From Asticcacaulis aquaticus (GTDB lineage: Bacteria; Pseudomonadota; Alphaproteobacteria; Caulobacterales; Caulobacteraceae): DNA of 64,000 nucleotides. The stretch spans positions 310,001 to 374,000 of the forward strand of contig NZ_JAQQKX010000001.1 of assembly GCF_028550415.1 (NCBI RefSeq), given 5' to 3'. The notes under the pieces are model-generated. The model was not told where the DNA came from. It worked only from the letters and a program-made list of their open reading frames with translations, and ran no database searches. Below are positions 1 through 8,311 of the stretch, in pieces; positions within the stretch are counted from its first letter, which is position 1; every line of letters starts with the position of its first letter. The position numbers and the translations under genes were made by a program.

Positions 1-825
1 CTGGTCATCCGGCCCGAGCCGCAATGCTGGTGGTCGCCGAAATATCCGGCCCTGTGGGATACCGCCGACGCCATCTTCGACGCTGAAAACGAAGACGAGG
101 ACGGCGGCCGCTGGGCCTTCCGCCGCCGCCCGGACGATCAATGGGCGCTGGGCTATGACCGGGTGAAGTTTTATGGGCGCTTCACCTCGTTCCGTCACCT
201 CGCCTTCTTCCCGGAACAGGCCGCCAACTGGGCCTGGCAAAAGGCCGCCATCGAAAAGCGTGACGATCAGCCGCGTGTGCTGAACCTGTTCGGCTACACC
301 GGCGTCGCCAGCCTGGTCTGCGCGGCGGCCGGGGCGCGGGTGACCCACGTCGACGCTTCGAAAAAATCTGTCACCTATGCGCGCGAGAATGCGACACTGT
401 CGGGCATGGAAGATGCGCCCATCCGCTGGATCGTCGAGGACGCCCGCAAATATGTGCAGCGCGAGGTCAAGCGCGGCTCGAAATACGAAGGCATTATTCT
501 CGATCCCCCGAAATATGGCCGCGGCCCGACCGGTGAAGTGTGGCGTCTGTTCGAAGACTTGCCCGAAATGCTCGGCCTGTGCGCACAACTTCTGTCGGAC
601 GATGCCGCCTTCTTCCTGCTCAACGCCTATGCCGCCCGCGTCTCGGGTCCAGCCCTGGCGCACCTTATGGCCGAGTCGATCGGCCAGCGTCCGGGGCGTA
701 TCGACTATGGCGAACTGACCCTGATCGAAGACGGCAAGACGCCCAAAGGCGCGAAAGCCAGCGAGGTCGCCCCGCGCGAAATCGGCCTGTCCTTCTTCGC
801 GCGCTGGATGAAAGACCCGGTCTAA
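1..825 (+). CDS. Class I SAM-dependent RNA methyltransferase (RlmI/COG1092-like), 5' end outside window
   Basis: The frame is open from the first base, so the N-terminus lies upstream and 274 residues are visible. A Rossmann SAM-binding motif (LNLFGYTGVAS, about fragment residue 92) is followed by an acidic residue after the second strand (THVDAS) and by the catalytic-type motif LDPPKYGRG near residue 167. The DPPK form is typical of the RlmI/RlmK group, which methylates rRNA bases, so an rRNA cytosine-C5 or guanine methyltransferase is likely; the exact target cannot be read from sequence. A GTG at 163 is an internal codon, not a credible start, because the homologous sequence continues upstream of it. 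The stop lies four bases before the TrmH-family gene, which suggests one transcript for two RNA-modifying enzymes. Confidence 0.85.
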   Translation: MVIRPEPQCWWSPKYPALWDTADAIFDAENEDEDGGRWAFRRRPDDQWALGYDRVKFYGRFTSFRHLAFFPEQAANWAWQKAAIEKRDDQPRVLNLFGYTGVASLVCAAAGARVTHVDASKKSVTYARENATLSGMEDAPIRWIVEDARKYVQREVKRGSKYEGIILDPPKYGRGPTGEVWRLFEDLPEMLGLCAQLLSDDAAFFLLNAYAARVSGPALAHLMAESIGQRPGRIDYGELTLIEDGKTPKGAKASEVAPREIGLSFFARWMKDPV

Positions 826-829
826 GTTT

Positions 830-1621
830 ATGATTAAGCAAATAACCTCACTCACCAACCAGACGATCAAGGATCTGCGTGCGCTACACATGCGCAAGGA
901 ACGCGAAGCGACGCAGCAGTTCCTGGCCGAAGGGCTCAAGATCATCATCGATGCGCTGGATCAGGGCTTCGCGCCGCAGATTCTGGTCTATGGTAAGGAC
1001 GCCGACCACCATCCCCTGTTGGAGCGCGCCATCGATGCGACGCTGAAAGCGAACGGTCAGGTGCTGGAGGTCACACGCGAAATTCTCGAAAAGGTCGCGC
1101 GCAAGGAAAACCCGCAGATGGTGCTGGCGGTGTTTCCGCAACTGACCAAACGCCTGAGCGATATCGATCCGAAGACCAATGACGTTTGGGTGGCGCTGGA
1201 GCAGGTGCGCGACCCCGGCAATCTGGGGACGATCATCCGCACCGCCGACGCGGCAGCCATCGGCGGCGTCATCCTGATCGGCGATTGCGTCGATCCGTTC
1301 AGTGTCGAAACGGTGCGCGCCACCATGGGTTCGATCTTCGCCCTGCCGATCGTCAAATGCACGCGTGAAGAATTCATTGCGGACCGCGCCCGCTGGACCG
1401 GTTCGGTCGTCGGCACATTGCTGACGGCCCAGCACGATCACCGCAGCGCGCCGTATCGTCGCCCGACCCTGATCCTCATGGGGACCGAGCAGTCGGGCCT
1501 GACACCCGATATCGCCGCGACCTGCGACACCCACGTCAAGATTCCCATGCGCGGCCGCGCCGACAGCCTCAACCTGTCGGTCGCCACGGGCATCATGATC
1601 TATGCGGCCAGCGGCTTATAA
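830..1621 (+). CDS. TrmH/SpoU-family RNA 2'-O-methyltransferase
   Basis: This 263-aa protein has the SpoU layout: an N-terminal substrate-binding domain (residues about 1-105) and a C-terminal knotted SPOUT domain. Motif 1 appears as EQVRDPGNLGTIIRTADA, motif 2 as LMGTEQSGL and motif 3 as IPMRGRADSLNLSVA, which supply the catalytic Arg/Asn region and the knot that binds S-adenosylmethionine. Family members methylate ribose 2'-OH groups in rRNA or tRNA; the substrate here is undetermined. The ATG at 830 has no clear Shine-Dalgarno and follows the upstream methyltransferase stop by four bases, which fits translational coupling. A second SpoU enzyme (rlmB) lies at 42638-43573. Confidence 0.9.
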   Translation: MIKQITSLTNQTIKDLRALHMRKEREATQQFLAEGLKIIIDALDQGFAPQILVYGKDADHHPLLERAIDATLKANGQVLEVTREILEKVARKENPQMVLAVFPQLTKRLSDIDPKTNDVWVALEQVRDPGNLGTIIRTADAAAIGGVILIGDCVDPFSVETVRATMGSIFALPIVKCTREEFIADRARWTGSVVGTLLTAQHDHRSAPYRRPTLILMGTEQSGLTPDIAATCDTHVKIPMRGRADSLNLSVATGIMIYAASGL

Positions 1622-1680
1622 ACGTTTTACAACACGGTTAAGCTTTCCCATTTCGCCTTTTCCGGGGCATGGCGCAACCT

Positions 1681-1702
1681 GAAGCCTCGAAAGAGAGGCT
1701 TC
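1681..1702 (+). promoter_or_regulatory. Hairpin covering the ribosome binding site of the 1707 lipoprotein gene
   Basis: An 8-bp perfect stem (1681-1688 with 1695-1702, loop of six) places part of the Shine-Dalgarno (GAGAGG, 1693-1698) in its 3' arm, eight bases before the ATG at 1707. The pairing is read directly; a regulatory role such as temperature-dependent opening is inference. Confidence 0.4.
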
Positions 1703-1706
1703 GAAC

Positions 1707-1916
1707 ATGGCCAAAGCGATTATCAAAAGGGTTATCGGAGGGCTGGCCGTCATAGCGCTGGGGGCCTGCGCGCATTATGACGCCCCAGCGGCCTATGACG
1801 CCTATTATCAGGACTCCCCACCCAACTACGAGGAGCCGCGGTGCGACCGCGTCTATGACGATCGCCGTTGCGAGCAATATTACGAACGCAGGACTAAAAA
1901 AACAGCGTCATATTAA
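1707..1916 (+). CDS. Small putative lipoprotein, Tyr- and Asp-rich
   Basis: This is a 69-aa product. A basic start (MAKAIIKR) is followed by a hydrophobic stretch ending in the lipobox LGAC (Cys about residue 21), so it is probably lipid-anchored in the envelope. The mature part is rich in Tyr, Asp and Arg and holds two cysteines in a CDR-(6 residues)-C arrangement. A Shine-Dalgarno lies eight bases before the ATG but overlaps a hairpin. I recognise no family and assign no function. Confidence 0.6.
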   Translation: MAKAIIKRVIGGLAVIALGACAHYDAPAAYDAYYQDSPPNYEEPRCDRVYDDRRCEQYYERRTKKTASY

Positions 1917-2052
1917 TTGGTTCAACCGTCAGCTTTAACCGGCTATTTTCATTACAAAAATGTCATTCAGCCTGCGTTCAGGTAAGGTCGCCTATGCCTT
2001 GGTTACGGGGCATGGGTTGGGAACTTGGCCCTTTGTTCAAATTGTTTGTTTG

Positions 2053-2098
2053 TCGCGCATTTATATCCGAAAACCGCTACACACTTTTCGGAAACGGA
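2053..2098. repeat. Dispersed palindromic element, copy 1
   Basis: The copy carries the CGCGCATTT block, TCCGAAAACCG and the complementary arm CACTTTTCGGAA of the family found repeatedly in this window. Its last bases diverge from the usual ATGCGCTC end. It lies about 42 bases before the lipoprotein start at 2141, and the AT-rich flank preceding it resembles the flank of the copies at 2815 and 46459. Confidence 0.75.
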
Positions 2099-2140
2099 GT
2101 TCGGCGTAGCCAATGCGCTTTAAGAAAAAGGAGCCATCTC

Positions 2141-2272
2141 ATGAAACTCGCGCTGAAACTTATCGCCGCCGCCACGCTGGCTGCTACCCTGTCCGGCTGC
2201 ATCATCTATGCCGACAGCGGCTCAAGCGTGACGCACACCGAAAAGCACGAAACCAATAAAACCACTAAGTAG
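2141..2272 (+). CDS. Very small putative lipoprotein, 43 aa (first of a tandem pair)
   Basis: The start is the ATG at 2141 because it follows a good Shine-Dalgarno (AAGGAG) and begins a perfect lipoprotein signal: MKLALKLIAAATLAA, then lipobox LSGC with Cys at residue 20. The mature peptide is only about 24 residues, hydrophilic, ending in a Thr/Lys/His-rich tail. The next gene, 11 bases downstream, encodes a similar micro-lipoprotein with the same C-I-I start after the lipobox, so the pair probably arose by duplication. The function is unknown; envelope location is inferred from the lipobox. Confidence 0.65.
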   Translation: MKLALKLIAAATLAATLSGCIIYADSGSSVTHTEKHETNKTTK

Positions 2273-2283
2273 GGGTCGCTGAT

Positions 2284-2409
2284 ATGAAAACGGTTTTGAA
2301 ATTCGCCCTGCTCGGTGCCCTCGCCGCTTCGCTGTCGGCCTGCATCATCATCGTCAAGGATGGCCACCCGCAAAAGCCGCGCCCACCGGCGCATCAGGAT
2401 CACGCGTAA
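2284..2409 (+). CDS. Very small putative lipoprotein, 41 aa (second of a tandem pair)
   Basis: This reading frame is short. It starts at the ATG at 2284 with a signal peptide (MKTVLKFALLGALAASL) and lipobox LSAC (Cys about residue 20), then CIII and a Pro/Lys/His-rich tail of about 20 residues. Lipobox position, length and the residues following the cysteine resemble the gene 11 bases upstream. Its last 10 bases overlap the 3' end of the convergent glutathione S-transferase gene. The function is unknown. Confidence 0.6.
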   Translation: MKTVLKFALLGALAASLSACIIIVKDGHPQKPRPPAHQDHA

Positions 2410-3158
2410 GCGTAATCACCGCCGCGTTCCAGCGCGCGTTTATAGGCGTCCCAGCCATGAATGCGCGCGAGGAACGCGGTGACGTTCGGCAGGCTGTCGG
2501 CTCCGGCACGGCTAACCGCCGCCTCCAGCGGAAAACTCATCATGATATCGGCGGCGGTCAGGGCGTCGCCCGCAAACCAGCCCGTGGCCTCCAGCGACGA
2601 TTCCCAAAAGGCAAAATGCGCCGTCAGACCCGGCGCGACCATGGATCTTTCCAGACCGCCGGAAATAAGCTTCGCGATAGGCCTGATCAAGAACGGTACA
2701 CGCTTGGGAATCTGCGACGCTACCAGCTTGAGCAGCAATAAGGGCATGGCCGAGCCTTCGGCATAGTGCATCCAGTAGGTCATCTGCCGCCGCACTGCCG
2801 GGTCGCTTGGCACCAGAGCACATCCCGCTCCGTTTGGATCGGAATCGTGCTCTGAATTTTTATTTGATCGCGCATTTGATTCCGAAAACCGTTGCACACT
2901 TTTCGGAATGCGCTCGGATTGTCCCCGCCCATAGGTTTCCAGAATATAATCGACGATATTGCCGGTCTCGGCGACCACCACCTCGCCATCGACGACGATC
3001 GGCGATTTGCCGAGTGGATGGATGTCCTTCAGTTCCGGCGGTGCGAACATCCGGGCGTCGCGCTCGTAATGAACGACCTCGTACTCAAGCCCCAGTTCTT
3101 CCAGCAGCCACAGAACGCGTTGAGATCGGGAGTTATTGAGATGATGGACCGTGATCAT
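2400..3158 (-). CDS. Glutathione S-transferase with an in-frame repeat-derived insertion
   Basis: The N-terminal thioredoxin-like GST domain (residues 1-79) has the HHLNNSRSQRVLWLLEELG active-site helix and the cis-Pro/ETGNIVDYILE glutathione-binding segment. The helical C-terminal domain resumes at LVPSDPAVRRQ (about residue 115). Between them, residues about 80-114 are not GST sequence. They are encoded by 2817-2921, which coincides with a composite palindromic repeat also found between genes in this window. The insertion is a multiple of three and contains no stop, so the frame is kept; without it the protein would be about 217 aa, normal for the family. It falls in the linker between the two domains, where extra length may be tolerated. 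Activity and substrate are unknown. Confidence 0.85.
   Translation of the reverse strand: MITVHHLNNSRSQRVLWLLEELGLEYEVVHYERDARMFAPPELKDIHPLGKSPIVVDGEVVVAETGNIVDYILETYGRGQSERIPKSVQRFSESNARSNKNSEHDSDPNGAGCALVPSDPAVRRQMTYWMHYAEGSAMPLLLLKLVASQIPKRVPFLIRPIAKLISGGLERSMVAPGLTAHFAFWESSLEATGWFAGDALTAADIMMSFPLEAAVSRAGADSLPNVTAFLARIHGWDAYKRALERGGDYAYA
2815..2915. repeat. Composite palindromic element inside the GST gene, copy 2
   Basis: Two parts are visible. A hairpin has arms AGAGCAC (2815-2821) and GTGCTCT (2847-2853). It is followed by an AT-rich link and the common palindrome 2868-2915 (CGCGCATTTG, TTCCGAAAACCG, CACTTTTCGGAATGCGCTC). The second part is nearly identical to the copies at 42584 and 46459. 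This is the only copy here within a coding sequence. Confidence 0.85.
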
Positions 3159-3218
3159 GGCGTGTCTCCGATAACCCGTACAATACGCCCATGTCCGGCA
3201 TATGGATTAAATGCGGGA

Positions 3219-5681
3219 TTAGGTTCCTCTGGGTTTGGCCCGCGTGGTCGGCGCGGCATGGGCCGGGTCTTCGGGCCAGACGTGGCGCGGATATCGGCCC
3301 TTCATATCGGTCCGCACCTCCGCCCAAGTACCTTTCCAGAACGCGGGAAGATCGCGGGTGATCTGAATGGGGCGATGCGCCGGCGACAAAAGCGCCAGCG
3401 TCAGGGGCGTTTTATGCGGCCCAACCGTCGGATGCTGGGTGACGCCGTAAAGTTCCTGCACCCGCACCGAGACCTGCGGTCCGCCCTCGGCAGCGTAATC
3501 AATTCGCGCACCCGAACCGGTCGGCAACCGCAGGCTTTCGGGCGCGAGCTGGTCGAGGTGTCGTTGCTGGTCGTAATCAAGCAGCCCCAGCAGCCCCTGC
3601 GACACGTCGCTGGCCGACAGCGACAGCAAGGGTTTGCCCGCCGCATAGGGGCCGAGCCAGTCGCTCAGGCCCGCCAAGAGCGCGGCATCCGACATATCCG
3701 GCCACGTGTTGTCCTGCGTATGGAGGAAATTGACGCGCTCACGCAGGCTTTCGGCATTTTCCGAAAATTTAAGCGCTTTCAATCCTTTTTGACGGATTTC
3801 CTCAACTTCCGCTTCAATCAGCAATTCTGTGGGTACCTGCGCCAGAGGCCGCGCCGACAGGATCAGTTCGCCAAGGCGCTTTTGTTCGACGGCCTTGAAT
3901 TTTCCACTGCTGCGTTCCAGCACGACACGCGTCTCCAGCCGATCGGCAAACAGAGCCAGTATCTCGGTTTCGGCCAACGACGCGGCCAGCAGAACCCGGT
4001 CACGCCCCGCCCCGCCCCCAAGATCGCCGACTGCAATATAGGCGGCCTTCGCCAGCCCATCGTGCTCATCGACATAGACACCCCGCCCATTGGCCATGAC
4101 AAACTCTCCCGGCTTGCCGCGCGCCTTGGCCACGCGTTCGGGGAAACATTCGGCCAGCAGAGCATGGGCCGGTTTGGCACTCGCTTTGCCTTTCGCGGCC
4201 CCGATCAGGGCCTGCGCCTGTCGTGCCCAGTTTTGCGCCAGTTGCCGCGCCTGCGATGCCTTGGGCGAGCGATCGCGGCTCAGGCCTTCCAGCCGCAGAT
4301 CAAGGTCCGCCGCCTTGCCACCCAGTCCGTTTTCCGACAACAATGCCGCCAGCGCCGCCCCGGTTTCGGCCACGCCATCGCGCGCCGCCAGCAGCAGCAT
4401 GTGCGCCAGTCGCGGCGACAGCGGCAGCCGTCCGACCATCCGACCATGCTCGGTCAGATCGCCTTTGGCATCCAGCACGCCAAGGCCTCTGAGCAGGTAT
4501 TCGGCTTCCTGAAATGCGGCCTTCGGTGGGTGGTCGAGCAAGGCCAGACCCTCGGTCGATTTCGCGCCCCACAGGCGCAGGTCAAGCACGAGCCGCGACA
4601 GATCGGTCTCAAGGATTTCCGGCCGTGCAAACGGGATCAGCGACCGATCGTTTTCCTCGTCCCATAGGCGGTAGGCGTCCCCGGCTTGCGTCCGCCCGGC
4701 GCGGCCCCGACGCTGATCGGCCGACGCCTTCGAGACGCGCTCGGTGACCATCCGCACCACGCCACGCGCCGGATCGAACCGCCCCAATCGCGCTAAGCCG
4801 CTGTCGACGACCATCGACACCTTGTCGAGCGTCAGCGAGGTTTCGGCAATGGCGGTGGCCAGTACGATGCGTGGACGTCCGGGTTTGTTTTTGCTTAAAA
4901 CCGCCGACTGATCGCGCGGGTCCATCGCGCCGTAAAGTTTATGCAGATCAATATGGTCCGGCAATCCTTTCTCGGACAGGATTGAGGCCACGCGGTGGAT
5001 TTCGCCCTGCCCCGGCAGGAAGACCAGCAGGGTCTCGGCGCGCTCCGGCGTCAGTTTTTGCGCCACGCGGCGCACGGTCTTCGCGACGTCATCCTCAAGC
5101 CGCACCGCCTGATCGCGACCGACATAGTGCGTCGTCACCGGGAAGGCGCGCCCCAGACTGTGGAACACCTCGGCGTCATCCAGCACGCCCTTCACGCGTT
5201 CACCGTCCAGAGTCGCCGACATGACCAGCAGCCTCAGATCGTCGCGAAGCACGCCCTGACTGTCGCGGGCAAAGGCCAGACCCAGATCGGCATCGAGGCT
5301 GCGTTCGTGGAATTCGTCAAAAATGACGCAGCCAATCCCCTCCAGCGCCGGGTCGTCTACAATCATGCGCGAAAAGACGCCTTCGGTGACGACCTCGATA
5401 CGCGTCTGTTTGGATATTTTGCTTTCGCCGCGCACCCGGAACCCGACGGTTTGCCCGACCGGCTCGCCCAGGGTCTCAGCCATACGCATGGCCGCCGCTC
5501 GCGCCGCCAGCCTGCGGGGCTCCAGCATGACGATCTTCTGCCCGCCCAGCCACGGGGCATCAAGCAGGGCCAGGGGCACACCTGTCGTTTTACCCGCCCC
5601 CGGCGGCGCGATGATGATCGCCGTCGTCCGGTCTCTAAGGTACGCCGTGAGCGCAGGAAATATCTCTTCGATAGGCAGCAT
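3219..5681 (-). CDS. hrpB: ATP-dependent RNA helicase HrpB (DEAH-box)
   Basis: The 820-aa length fits the HrpB family. The start is the ATG at 5681 (MLPIEEIFPAL); upstream codons in frame read through a terminator and a repeat and are not homologous. Helicase motifs appear in order: GAGKTTGVP (about residue 28), DEFHER (about 121), MSATLDG, ATAIAETSLT and QRRGRAGR, followed by the helicase-associated region and the HrpB-specific C-terminus. HrpB proteins are DEAH-box helicases of poorly defined role in RNA metabolism; they lack the tRNA-synthetase-like or processing domains that would fix a substrate. The gene stands alone, downstream of and co-oriented with the amino-acid permease but separated from it by a terminator and a repeat copy. 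Confidence 0.93.
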   Translation of the reverse strand: MLPIEEIFPALTAYLRDRTTAIIIAPPGAGKTTGVPLALLDAPWLGGQKIVMLEPRRLAARAAAMRMAETLGEPVGQTVGFRVRGESKISKQTRIEVVTEGVFSRMIVDDPALEGIGCVIFDEFHERSLDADLGLAFARDSQGVLRDDLRLLVMSATLDGERVKGVLDDAEVFHSLGRAFPVTTHYVGRDQAVRLEDDVAKTVRRVAQKLTPERAETLLVFLPGQGEIHRVASILSEKGLPDHIDLHKLYGAMDPRDQSAVLSKNKPGRPRIVLATAIAETSLTLDKVSMVVDSGLARLGRFDPARGVVRMVTERVSKASADQRRGRAGRTQAGDAYRLWDEENDRSLIPFARPEILETDLSRLVLDLRLWGAKSTEGLALLDHPPKAAFQEAEYLLRGLGVLDAKGDLTEHGRMVGRLPLSPRLAHMLLLAARDGVAETGAALAALLSENGLGGKAADLDLRLEGLSRDRSPKASQARQLAQNWARQAQALIGAAKGKASAKPAHALLAECFPERVAKARGKPGEFVMANGRGVYVDEHDGLAKAAYIAVGDLGGGAGRDRVLLAASLAETEILALFADRLETRVVLERSSGKFKAVEQKRLGELILSARPLAQVPTELLIEAEVEEIRQKGLKALKFSENAESLRERVNFLHTQDNTWPDMSDAALLAGLSDWLGPYAAGKPLLSLSASDVSQGLLGLLDYDQQRHLDQLAPESLRLPTGSGARIDYAAEGGPQVSVRVQELYGVTQHPTVGPHKTPLTLALLSPAHRPIQITRDLPAFWKGTWAEVRTDMKGRYPRHVWPEDPAHAAPTTRAKPRGT

Positions 5682-5715
5682 GTCCCTGCCTAATCCGCGT
5701 CCCTTCACGCGGCAA

Positions 5716-5745
5716 GAAAAAAGCGCCCGGCGGAACCGGGCGCTT
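5716..5745 (-). terminator. Intrinsic terminator after the amino-acid permease
   Basis: A 10-bp GC-rich stem (5721-5730 with 5736-5745, loop CGGAA read on the plus strand) is followed on the minus strand by a run of T. It separates the permease transcript from hrpB. Confidence 0.8.
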
Positions 5746-5751
5746 TCATCA

Positions 5752-5800
5752 GAGCATGCTGCGAAAAAGTGGAAACCGGTTTTTCGCGTCAAGCATGCGA
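5752..5800. repeat. Dispersed palindromic element, copy 3 (variant)
   Basis: Outer arms GAGCATGCT and AAGCATGCGA enclose GCGAAAAAGTGG and CCGGTTTTTCGC. The architecture matches the other copies, but GCATGC replaces GCGCAT. It lies between the permease stop and the terminator serving that gene. Confidence 0.7.
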
Positions 5801-5818
5801 CCAGTAAAGAATCCAGGA

Positions 5819-7393
5819 TCAGGTCGTCGCCGGTGGCGGCGGCAGATCGGCATCGTCCTCGTGGACCTCGATCAGACCCTTGCCGACGTGCGAATGACGG
5901 CGGCTATAAGCGAAGTAGATCACCAGACCGATGGCGCCCCACACCGGCAGCACCATCTTGGCAACTGTCGGGAGGTTCAGATACAGGCCGAGGCAGCCGA
6001 GGGCGGCCAGAGGCGCGATGATCCACACCAGAGGCGTCTTGAACGGACGATGACGGTTCGGTTCCTTGATACGCAGAACCATGATGGCGATCGCCACCAT
6101 GAAGAAGGCGAACAGCGTACCGGAGTTCGAAATATCAGCCAGTTGCCCGACCGGGAAGAAAGCACCGGCGATGGCGACGCAGAGGCCGGTAAAGATCGTC
6201 ATTTTCCACGGCGTCTTGAACTTCGGGTGTACGTCAGCCAGCTTTTCCGGCAGCAGGCCGTCGCGGGCCATGACGAAGAAGATACGCGTCTGACCATAGA
6301 TCATCATCAGGATGACCGACGGCAGAGCGATCATGGCGGCGACGCCGATCAGGTTGCCGACCTGTTCAAAGCCGCTCATGCGCAGGACCTCGGCCAGCGC
6401 TTCGCGCGAACAGACGATCGGGGCGTTACCGGCTTCGGTGGCAGCACGGCAGGCCTCCGAAAAGGCCGCGGAGTCCGGCGACAGGACGACGCCATTGACG
6501 GTCAGGGGCTGAGCGCCGACCGTACCGATGACGCCGGCCGCGACCAGCAGATAGAAGACCGTACAGATGCCGAGCGAGGCAATCAGGCCGATCGGTACGT
6601 TCTTTTGCGGGTTCTTGGTTTCTTCGGCGGCGGTCGACACGGCATCGAACCCGACATAGGCGAAGAAGATCGACGCGGCGGCACCGATGACGCCGAGGCC
6701 TTCCGGACCGATCAGACCCGTCGGCATCAGCGGGGTGAAGTTCTCGCCCTTGATGATCGGCAGGCTCAGCGCGATGAAGGCGGTGAGCGCCGTAACCTTG
6801 ACGACGACCAGAAGCGCATTGACCTTGGCGCTTTCGCTGGTGCCGATGACCAGAAGACCCGTCACCAGCAACGCCACGATGATGGCCGGCAGGTTGACGA
6901 CACCATGGGTGAAATCAACCGTCGGCAAGGTGCCCGACCAGCCCCAGATCGGCCCCGCGGCAAGGAAATAGGGTAACTCAAACCCGGTATAACTTTTCAG
7001 CAGCCCCATGACGTAGCCGGACCAGCCGACGCACACGGCCGAAGCGGCAACCGCATATTCCAGAATCAGCGCCCAGCCAACCGTCCAGGCCAGAAGTTCA
7101 CCCATAACGGCGTAGGTGTAGGTATAGGCCGAACCCGACACCGGCACCATCGAGGCCAGTTCCGAGTAACACAGCGCCGCCACGGCACAGACGAAGCCCG
7201 CGACGACAAAGGAAAACAGCATCCCCGGCCCGGCCTTCTGAGCAGCGGCAGCGGTCAGAACGAAGATACCGGTGCCGATAATGGCGCCGATCCCCAGCAT
7301 GGTCAGTTGAAATGCGCCGAGCGAACGGTGGAGCGATTTTTTCTCCGCCGTCGCCAGAATCGCATCGAGTGGCTTGATGCGCCAAGTGTTCAT
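5819..7393 (-). CDS. APC-superfamily amino-acid permease (cationic amino-acid transporter type)
   Basis: This is a 524-aa integral membrane protein with about 12-14 hydrophobic helices. The first helix carries the APC signature GIGAIIGTGIFVLT (about residues 34-47), which forms part of the substrate site, and helix 6 has FFAYVGFDAVSTAAEETKNP. These features match the cationic/neutral amino-acid permeases of the YfnA/CAT group. An extracytoplasmic loop of roughly 50 residues with two cysteines (EACRAA, VCSREA) lies between helices 7 and 8. The ATG at 7393 follows an appropriate spacer. It is monocistronic, with its own terminator. The substrate is not predictable beyond amino acids. Confidence 0.88.
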   Translation of the reverse strand: MNTWRIKPLDAILATAEKKSLHRSLGAFQLTMLGIGAIIGTGIFVLTAAAAQKAGPGMLFSFVVAGFVCAVAALCYSELASMVPVSGSAYTYTYAVMGELLAWTVGWALILEYAVAASAVCVGWSGYVMGLLKSYTGFELPYFLAAGPIWGWSGTLPTVDFTHGVVNLPAIIVALLVTGLLVIGTSESAKVNALLVVVKVTALTAFIALSLPIIKGENFTPLMPTGLIGPEGLGVIGAAASIFFAYVGFDAVSTAAEETKNPQKNVPIGLIASLGICTVFYLLVAAGVIGTVGAQPLTVNGVVLSPDSAAFSEACRAATEAGNAPIVCSREALAEVLRMSGFEQVGNLIGVAAMIALPSVILMMIYGQTRIFFVMARDGLLPEKLADVHPKFKTPWKMTIFTGLCVAIAGAFFPVGQLADISNSGTLFAFFMVAIAIMVLRIKEPNRHRPFKTPLVWIIAPLAALGCLGLYLNLPTVAKMVLPVWGAIGLVIYFAYSRRHSHVGKGLIEVHEDDADLPPPPATT

Positions 7394-7612
7394 TTGTCAC
7401 CCTTTATGAACTTTGATTTAAGCTCAGGCAGTCCCCCCTTTAGGAATCCGCCAAGCCCCCAAAAATTTTGCCGACATTTCGGTGTGATACGTCGATTTAA
7501 TCGAGACTATAATGCAAAGGTTCAATCTGCAACCATCTTCGCAAATGCGTCATAAAGCCTGTTACGATAAGGCGTAGCGGTGTATGCAGAACAAAACCTC
7601 ACTGGAATCGTT

Positions 7613-8302
7613 ATGACTGCTGAATCCCCGATCCGCTTGTTCGTCGCCCCGGTCACGCCGCTACAACAGAACTGTACCGTCGTCTGGTGTACGAAAACCA
7701 ACAAGGCGGCGGTCATCGATCCCGGCGGCGATATCGAGCCGGTGCTGCACGAGATCAAGCGGCGCGGCCTGACGCTGGAGAAAATCTGGGTCACGCACGG
7801 TCATGCCGACCACGCGGGCGGGACGCAGGCCCTGCGCGAGGCCACCGGCGCACCGGTCGAAGGCCCGCACGAGGACGACCGCTTCTGGATCGAGCGCATC
7901 CCGGAGGACGCCCAGCGCTGGGGCATCTACGACGCGCAAAGCTTCGAGCCCGATCGCTGGCTGAACCACGGCGATACGGTGACCCTGGGCGAAACGACGT
8001 GGGAGGTCATCCATTGTCCCGGCCATACGCCGGGTCACGTGATCTTCTACCACGCACCGTCGCAGTTCGCGCAGGTCGGCGATATCCTGTTCAAGGGGTC
8101 TATCGGGCGGACGGATTTTCCACGCGGCAACCACGCCGACCTGATCGAGGCCATCACGACGCGTCTGTGGCCTCTGGGCGATGTGCGCTTCGTCTGCGGC
8201 CACGGACCGATGTCGAGCTTTGCCCAGGAGCGGCAGAGCAATCCCTATGTCGGCGATCGCGTAATCGCCGCGTCGATGCCCAACCGGTCGGGACCGGGTT
8301 AA
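7613..8302 (+). CDS. Metallo-beta-lactamase-fold hydrolase (glyoxalase II / YcbL-like)
   Basis: The 229-aa protein has the metal-binding signature THGHADHAGG (about residues 61-70), a later zinc His in CPGHTPGH, the bridging Asp in VGDILFKGSIGRTDFP and a C-terminal GHGPMSS. The SIGRTDFPRG stretch is characteristic of YcbL-type glyoxalase II-like proteins, which hydrolyse thioesters such as S-lactoylglutathione. The ATG at 7613 (MTAESPIRLF) is preferred over one eleven codons upstream, because homology starts here. A perfect TATAAT lies about 100 bases upstream (7508-7513) but I see no good -35 element. A bidirectional terminator follows. Confidence 0.88.
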   Translation: MTAESPIRLFVAPVTPLQQNCTVVWCTKTNKAAVIDPGGDIEPVLHEIKRRGLTLEKIWVTHGHADHAGGTQALREATGAPVEGPHEDDRFWIERIPEDAQRWGIYDAQSFEPDRWLNHGDTVTLGETTWEVIHCPGHTPGHVIFYHAPSQFAQVGDILFKGSIGRTDFPRGNHADLIEAITTRLWPLGDVRFVCGHGPMSSFAQERQSNPYVGDRVIAASMPNRSGPG

Positions 8303-8311
8303 ATCACATAC

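Noticed and set aside
163-825. GTG at 163 as the true start of the first methyltransferase
   Set aside because: The frame continues to the window edge with plausible protein sequence, so the gene is more likely truncated by the window than started here.
2892-4667. Long plus-strand frame of 591 codons opposite hrpB and the GST
   Set aside because: It spans parts of two real minus-strand genes and has low-complexity Arg/Gln-rich translation typical of shadows.
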